Shown here: piece after piece, positions 23,820 to 28,391 of the stretch
How positions within the stretch are numbered: the first letter of the stretch is position 1
Layout: every line of letters starts with the position of its first letter
From: Bog-473 sp035947875
GTDB lineage: Bacteria; Actinomycetota; Acidimicrobiia; Acidimicrobiales; RAAP-2
DNA length: 28,391 nt
NCBI GenBank assembly: GCA_035947875.1
Contig: DASZJQ010000073.1
Coordinates: 1 to 28,391, forward strand
Direction of reading: 5' to 3'
Notes under the pieces: generated by a model
Told to the model about the DNA's origin: nothing
Database searches by the model: none
Seen by the model: only the letters and a program-made list of their open reading frames with translations
Position numbers and translations under genes: made by a program

Positions 23820-26366
23820 TCACTCCGCTCGCAAGAGCAGCGCGGTCGGCGTCCGCGCCGCCACGCGGGCCGGGAAAGCGGCAACCACGTTGGCCAGCAC
23901 CAGCGCCCCGACGGCGATGAGGACGACCGTCCAGGCGGGAACGCTCGGTTGCGGCACGGCGTTGATCGCTCGGGCGAAGAGGTTCCAGAGCACGCGCCCG
24001 AAGATGATCCCGAGCGGCACGCCGATGACCGTGCCGAGCCCGACGGCGACACTCGATTGCCAGGCGACCACTGACGCCAGTTGGCGCCCGGTGAACCCGA
24101 GCGTCTTGAACAGCGCCAGGTCCCGGCGGCGTCGTAGGACCGAAGCCAACAAGGTCAACCCGAGGGCCAACGCGGCACCGAAGGCGAGGCCCAGTCCGAG
24201 GATGGCCGGGATCGTCCCCATTGAGCGGTAGTTGATGATCTCGGCCGGCCGCTGCACGCTCAGGAGCGTGACGCCATAGTTCATCGGGAGAGTCAACTCG
24301 TTGGCGATCCGGCGCAACGAGCGCAAGGCCGTCGTCGGATCGGCGCCGCTCCGCAACCGCACCAGGACGGCGCTCGGGCCGGTGGGTGACACGCTGTTCG
24401 GGTTTGACGCCAACGCCGGGACCAGCGCTGAAGCGACCAGCGCTCCCGTCCCCATCGTCGGATGCACATCGCCGAGTTGTTCCCCGATGGTGGGCATCGT
24501 GGCCGTCCCGACGATCAGCAAGCGCTCCGGTTTTTTCGATCCCGAGACGTCCACCTCGATCGTGTCGCCGATCCGCTTGTGCAAGGCCGATAGCGTGGCG
24601 CCTCCCAGCACGACCTGATCGCGCGCATCGAGGCCGTGTCCGGACAGGAGGGGTGGGCCGACGGTCGCGTGCACTCCCTGGCCGAGTACGGGCACGACCT
24701 GGCCCCCCAGCGAGGCGATGGCTCCGAAGGACACACCCGACCACGCCGCCACGGATCGGTCGTGATCGAGCAGGTCCGCCGCCTCTTTGCCGGGGACCGG
24801 AGCGATGCCGCCACCACCGGTCAACTCGTAGTTCCAGTTCCATCCGTAGAGGGGCGGGTGCGAGACGAGCGTGTCGAGACTGGCGCCGAAGGTGACGGTG
24901 GCGATCACCACCACGATGGCCAGGGTCGTGCCGACGATGGCCGAGCGCACGGGCACCGAGTTGCGGCCGGCTCCGGGATCGAGCGAGAACCGGATGCCCT
25001 CGACCGCCGGAACCGGCAACCCGTATCGGCCGGCGGCACGAGTCACGCTCGATGGACGTTTGGAATCCCGATCACGCGACACGCCGGCGCGATGGGGGGC
25101 TTGGCGGTAGGCGACCGCCACGGCCACCGCGCTCAAGACCACGACGAGGACCAACAGTCCGAAGCCGAGGGCGGTCCAGTCGAAGGCGATCCCCGGGTCG
25201 GGATAGACGGGGCGCACCACGCCGATCGGCGCCAGGGGCGAGAGCCCGACCGCGACGACCACGGCGAGCAGGGAGCCGACGATGACGGAGATGAGGGTGC
25301 CCATCAGGCCATCCCCCATGGTCATGGCCGGGCTGGCGCCCAGGGCGCGCAGGGTGCGCCCCTCCTCGGCGCGCAGCCGCAGTTGGCGGCTGATGGCCTG
25401 AGCGGCGATGAGCACGGTGGCCAGGGCGGCAATGCCCCCGAACACACCGAGAGCGATCGACTCGGGTTTGATGGCCCGCTCCGCCACGTCGGTGCTGGAT
25501 TCGACCCCGAACGGGACGGAACCTCCCGGATGGGTTCGCGTGATCTCCCTCTCCACCGCGGCGATGTCGCTGACGCCGTGAGCAAGCTTGAGATACGTCG
25601 TCGTGCTGGTGACGCAACACTGGACCAGCCGGTGGGTGAGGGCCGGCGTATAGACGATCTGCGCCGTGTTGGTGGCGTCGAGGGAGTCGAGCACCACCTG
25701 ATTGTTGAAGGTGACGATCCCGACGACCTTCATGTCCATCGCCAAGTGCGCCTTGGCCTTGAAGGTGGCGGTCCCCCCGGTGCCGTAGCCGGGCAACGTC
25801 GTCTGGGCATCGGTGTAGAAGCCGATCGGGACCACCTGGCCCACGTGCAGGCTCAGCGCCTCGGCCACGATCGACGACACCATGATCTCATTGGCCCGCT
25901 TCGGGTTGGCCAATCGCCCCGCTATCGCAGTGAGACGGTCTTGATCGGAGAACTCGCCGTCGATGCTGCCGTCGTTGTTGAGAATGCTGATGCCGAGGGA
26001 GTCAGCCTTGGCGGGCGGGGGGAGCGGATATCCGTTCCGCCCGAGCGGTTGGGCATTGATGTTGTACTCGTTCTCGACCGCCCTCACGAGGGGCAAGCGG
26101 AGGAGGCTCGCGCTGGTCCCCGGGTCGGCGCCGGCGCTGTTGGGGGATCCCGGCTGCCAGTTCGCAGTCGGAACGAACAAGGTAGACGGGTTGGTGCTGG
26201 CCAGAAAGGTGGGGTACGAGGATTGGGTGCGCCGGGCCGCGGCGATCGAGCCGATGGCCAGACCGCCCAGCAGCGCGATCAAGAGGACGATAGCCAGGTA
26301 GCCGGTCCACCGGCGACGGAATGTGGCCCGGAGACGGTACGTGGCGACACGAAAGACGGAGCTCAC
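23820..26366 (-). CDS. FtsX-like ABC transporter permease (paralogue 2)
   Basis: This 848-residue protein starts with GTG 26366; it lines up from residue 1 with permease 1 (VATYRLRATFRRRWTGYLAI versus GVSWYRFRATFSHRWGGYLS), so the start is sound despite a weak ribosome site. It has the same TM1, AARRTQSSYPTFLASTNPST motif, large ectodomain with Cys pair near residue 247, a middle TM block with RLRAEEGRTLRALGASP, a second ectodomain and three C-terminal TMs around RRRRDLALFKTLGFTGRQL. Ends are near-identical in pattern (AARTPTALLLRAE). It is preceded by a histidine kinase gene on the same strand (137-nt gap). No ATPase partner is in the window. Confidence 0.9.
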   Translation of the reverse strand: MSSVFRVATYRLRATFRRRWTGYLAIVLLIALLGGLAIGSIAAARRTQSSYPTFLASTNPSTLFVPTANWQPGSPNSAGADPGTSASLLRLPLVRAVENEYNINAQPLGRNGYPLPPPAKADSLGISILNNDGSIDGEFSDQDRLTAIAGRLANPKRANEIMVSSIVAEALSLHVGQVVPIGFYTDAQTTLPGYGTGGTATFKAKAHLAMDMKVVGIVTFNNQVVLDSLDATNTAQIVYTPALTHRLVQCCVTSTTTYLKLAHGVSDIAAVEREITRTHPGGSVPFGVESSTDVAERAIKPESIALGVFGGIAALATVLIAAQAISRQLRLRAEEGRTLRALGASPAMTMGDGLMGTLISVIVGSLLAVVVAVGLSPLAPIGVVRPVYPDPGIAFDWTALGFGLLVLVVVLSAVAVAVAYRQAPHRAGVSRDRDSKRPSSVTRAAGRYGLPVPAVEGIRFSLDPGAGRNSVPVRSAIVGTTLAIVVVIATVTFGASLDTLVSHPPLYGWNWNYELTGGGGIAPVPGKEAADLLDHDRSVAAWSGVSFGAIASLGGQVVPVLGQGVHATVGPPLLSGHGLDARDQVVLGGATLSALHKRIGDTIEVDVSGSKKPERLLIVGTATMPTIGEQLGDVHPTMGTGALVASALVPALASNPNSVSPTGPSAVLVRLRSGADPTTALRSLRRIANELTLPMNYGVTLLSVQRPAEIINYRSMGTIPAILGLGLAFGAALALGLTLLASVLRRRRDLALFKTLGFTGRQLASVVAWQSSVAVGLGTVIGVPLGIIFGRVLWNLFARAINAVPQPSVPAWTVVLIAVGALVLANVVAAFPARVAARTPTALLLRAE

Positions 26367-26503
26367 GTTACGAACAGGGTCCGAGCGGCCACCGACGGGC
26401 GATCACCCCGATCACCAACCTCCCGGAACCCCCAGGGCGGCCGTCGATGCGGGGCGGTGACGCGCGGATACGACCACGGAGAACGCATTGAGGAGGGAGC
26501 GCC

Positions 26504-28391
26504 TCAGCTCGATTCGAGGAGGGGCACCGATCCGCGCACCTGGGAACCATGCCCGAGTTGTGACTCCCAGCGGACCGTACCGCCGATCGCTCCCAACCGG
26601 TCAGCCATATTGATGTACCCGTGACCCCGTTGGGCCTTGTCCACGTCGTAACCCGGGCCGTTGTCGCTGACCGAGAACAACAACCCGCCCGACTCCTCCC
26701 ACAGACGAACCTCGACCTCGGCGCCGACGGCATGTTTGGCGGCGTTCTGCAGGGCCTCCAGGCAGCAGAAGTAGACGGCAGCTTCCATCTCGGACGAATA
26801 GCGGCCGATGCCTTCGGCGATGACGTCCACCGGGAGCGGGTTGCGGTTTCCTGCCGCTCGCAACGCCTCGATAAGGCCCCCGTCGACCAGCAGTGGTGGA
26901 TAGATGCCGTGTGCGAGCTCGCGCAGCTCTTGAATCGTCTCCTGCACCTCCCCGGCGAGCTGCTCCAGCATCTCCGCACCTGCCGCCGGGTCGTCGGTGA
27001 TGACGTCGCGGGCCAGACGTAGGTTCACGGCCAGAGCCACCAGGTGCTGCTGGGCCCCGTCGTGGAGATTGCGCTCCACCCGGCGGCGCTCTGCGTCCCC
27101 GCTGGCGACGATACGGGCCCGCGACTCTCGAAGGGCATCGGCCTGCTTGCGCAATTCGTCCAACGTCGTCTGCAGTGCGGTGTCGAGTTGCGAGTTGTGG
27201 AACGCCAGTCCGACCTGCCGGGCCAGGTCGGTCAGCACACGATCGTCTTCCTCTGAGAACGTGTCGGCCACGGCCGGCCGCTCGACGACGACGAGCCCCA
27301 AGAGCTCCCCGGCGTGGCTGATCGGCACCACCCGCAATTGTTCCTTTTCCCGGCCGGCCAGGAGAGCCGGTAGCCACACCGACGTCCACGCGCTGCCCGA
27401 GACCCCGGCGCGGGTGACAACGGGCCGCTCCCTCGAGGTGACGACGATCGACCGCGGACCGGCGTCGGGCACGGACACCGCGCGTTCGAGGACCTCACCC
27501 ATCCCGGTGTAGATCTCCGCACTCGTGAGCCCCATCGTCTTGCGAAGCGATTCGGCCAGCTGCAGCAGCAATTCGTCCATCGGGATCGCCCGGGTCAGTC
27601 GAGTCCCGAATGTGCGAAGTACCTCGTCCGGTGCCTCCCGGGCGCCGTAGACAAAGCGGGTGGCGCTGCCCATCAGGCGCGCTCGCACCGGGACGAAGAT
27701 CAAGGCGGCCACCCCGGTGGCCACCATCGACAAGGCGAGGACCTCCTTGTCCCCCGTGGTCTTGGGCGCGTGCCCCAGCCCGAAGACCACGACGAGATAG
27801 ATGGCCGAGACGACGACGACGAACCCGAAGGTCGACAGGACCTGCACCAGCAGGCGACCACCCTGTTGGGCCAGGCGTCCGCTCTCGCCGATCAAGAGCC
27901 CGAGCGGTATGAACACCGTGCCACCGACCGCCACGGCGCCCAGCGGTCCCGGCCATCCGACCAACAGGTGGAGAACGGCAGCGATCAGGGCCACGTCGGC
28001 GGCCACCACCGCGCCGATCCCGAACCACTGCAACCGTTCCCGTTCGTGGCCCAGAGCGTGCGCGTAACGGAGCCTCATCGGGACGATGGCTACCAGCGCG
28101 GCCAGCGACCAACTCACGGCGCCGTCCCGAACGGACAAAGTGTGGTGATCGACGGCCAGGGCGATGCCTGCACCGAGAGAGAGCACATACACGACCAGGA
28201 CGACCCCACGTCGTGCCGTTCCGGGGAGTCGGCCGTCGGGCAGGGCCAGAAGAAGATGGAATGAGATCGCCGTGACAAGGAGGGAGGCGATGGTCGCCAC
28301 CACCCGTGCGGCACCGCCGGAGTTGGCAGGGTGGGTCAAGGCCAGGCGGCCGGCGGTCAGGGCCACGGCGGCGACGAGGGCGTCCAGGCCG
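26504..28391 (-). CDS. Membrane histidine kinase, NarL/HisKA_3 type with GAF domain (5' end outside window)
   Basis: The frame is open to the right edge, so the N-terminus is cut; a GTG at 28366 lies inside a transmembrane helix and is unlikely to be the start. Using residue numbers from that GTG: several membrane helices run to about 225, including SFHLLLALPDGRLPG, which is common in actinobacterial NarL-type kinases. A GAF-like domain spans about 250-395. A coiled linker leads to the HisKA_3 block RRRVERNLHDGAQQHLVAL with His435. The ATPase domain has Asn541 in EALQNAAKHA, SDNGPGYD near 568 and GHGYINMADRLGAIGG. All catalytic features are present. It is likely the partner of the NarL-type regulator at 22685. 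Downstream is permease 2. Confidence 0.93.
   Translation of the reverse strand, partial: GLDALVAAVALTAGRLALTHPANSGGAARVVATIASLLVTAISFHLLLALPDGRLPGTARRGVVLVVYVLSLGAGIALAVDHHTLSVRDGAVSWSLAALVAIVPMRLRYAHALGHERERLQWFGIGAVVAADVALIAAVLHLLVGWPGPLGAVAVGGTVFIPLGLLIGESGRLAQQGGRLLVQVLSTFGFVVVVSAIYLVVVFGLGHAPKTTGDKEVLALSMVATGVAALIFVPVRARLMGSATRFVYGAREAPDEVLRTFGTRLTRAIPMDELLLQLAESLRKTMGLTSAEIYTGMGEVLERAVSVPDAGPRSIVVTSRERPVVTRAGVSGSAWTSVWLPALLAGREKEQLRVVPISHAGELLGLVVVERPAVADTFSEEDDRVLTDLARQVGLAFHNSQLDTALQTTLDELRKQADALRESRARIVASGDAERRRVERNLHDGAQQHLVALAVNLRLARDVITDDPAAGAEMLEQLAGEVQETIQELRELAHGIYPPLLVDGGLIEALRAAGNRNPLPVDVIAEGIGRYSSEMEAAVYFCCLEALQNAAKHAVGAEVEVRLWEESGGLLFSVSDNGPGYDVDKAQRGHGYINMADRLGAIGGTVRWESQLGHGSQVRGSVPLLESS

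Noticed and set aside
24636..26624. Long plus-strand frame of 662 codons
   Set aside because: It is antisense to permease 2 and composed mainly of Gly, Arg, Asp and His without hydrophobic segments or motifs; a shadow of the real gene.

Overview
This is a high-GC actinobacterial window. The evidence is frequent GTG starts, Actinobacteria-type TANNNT -10 boxes (several at leaderless spacing), a mycothiol-dependent (MDMPI) enzyme family member, a bacterial A-type RNase P RNA, and very large FtsX-like permeases of the kind common in Acidimicrobiia and related soil or freshwater actinobacteria. The class is an inference; nothing here fixes the genus. No tRNA, rRNA, CRISPR array, insertion sequence or phage gene was seen.

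Layout. (1) 1-5222, minus strand: a tight run xseA-xseB-MBL hydrolase-ferredoxin reductase (gaps of 2 and 4 nt, one 8-nt overlap), then a secreted PQQ-type beta-propeller protein with its own promoter that runs off the left edge. (2) 5285-5662, plus strand: rnpB, divergent from xseA. (3) 5810-8555: a looser patch with a PPOX/flavin-split-barrel protein, a PRC-barrel-like protein of visibly lower GC, a FAD/NAD(P) oxidoreductase, and two gene remnants. One remnant is the C-terminal end of a surface-repeat protein. This patch looks like an insertion or deletion scar. (4) 8629-13152: an HD-domain protein, a very large secreted CocE/S15-type serine hydrolase with two C-terminal Ig-like repeats, and a divergent MDMPI protein. 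(5) 13202-16168: an OmpR-type response regulator and HAMP histidine kinase operon, divergent from a secreted helical protein of unknown function. (6) 16165-19745: a TetR regulator and an aldehyde dehydrogenase, divergent from an MAO-like flavin amine oxidase. A clear inverted-repeat operator sits inside the amine oxidase promoter. The logic is amine to aldehyde to acid, controlled by TetR. (7) 19777-28391: two paralogous FtsX-like permeases bracketing a NarL/LuxR response regulator and a stand-alone receiver, followed by a NarL-type membrane histidine kinase with a GAF domain that runs off the right edge. No ATPase partner for the permeases is in the window.

The best candidates for something less described are the kinase/receiver/FtsX cluster on the right and the self-contained amine-oxidation module with its operator. 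The remnant-rich, lower-GC patch at 6335-8560 deserves comparison with related genomes.
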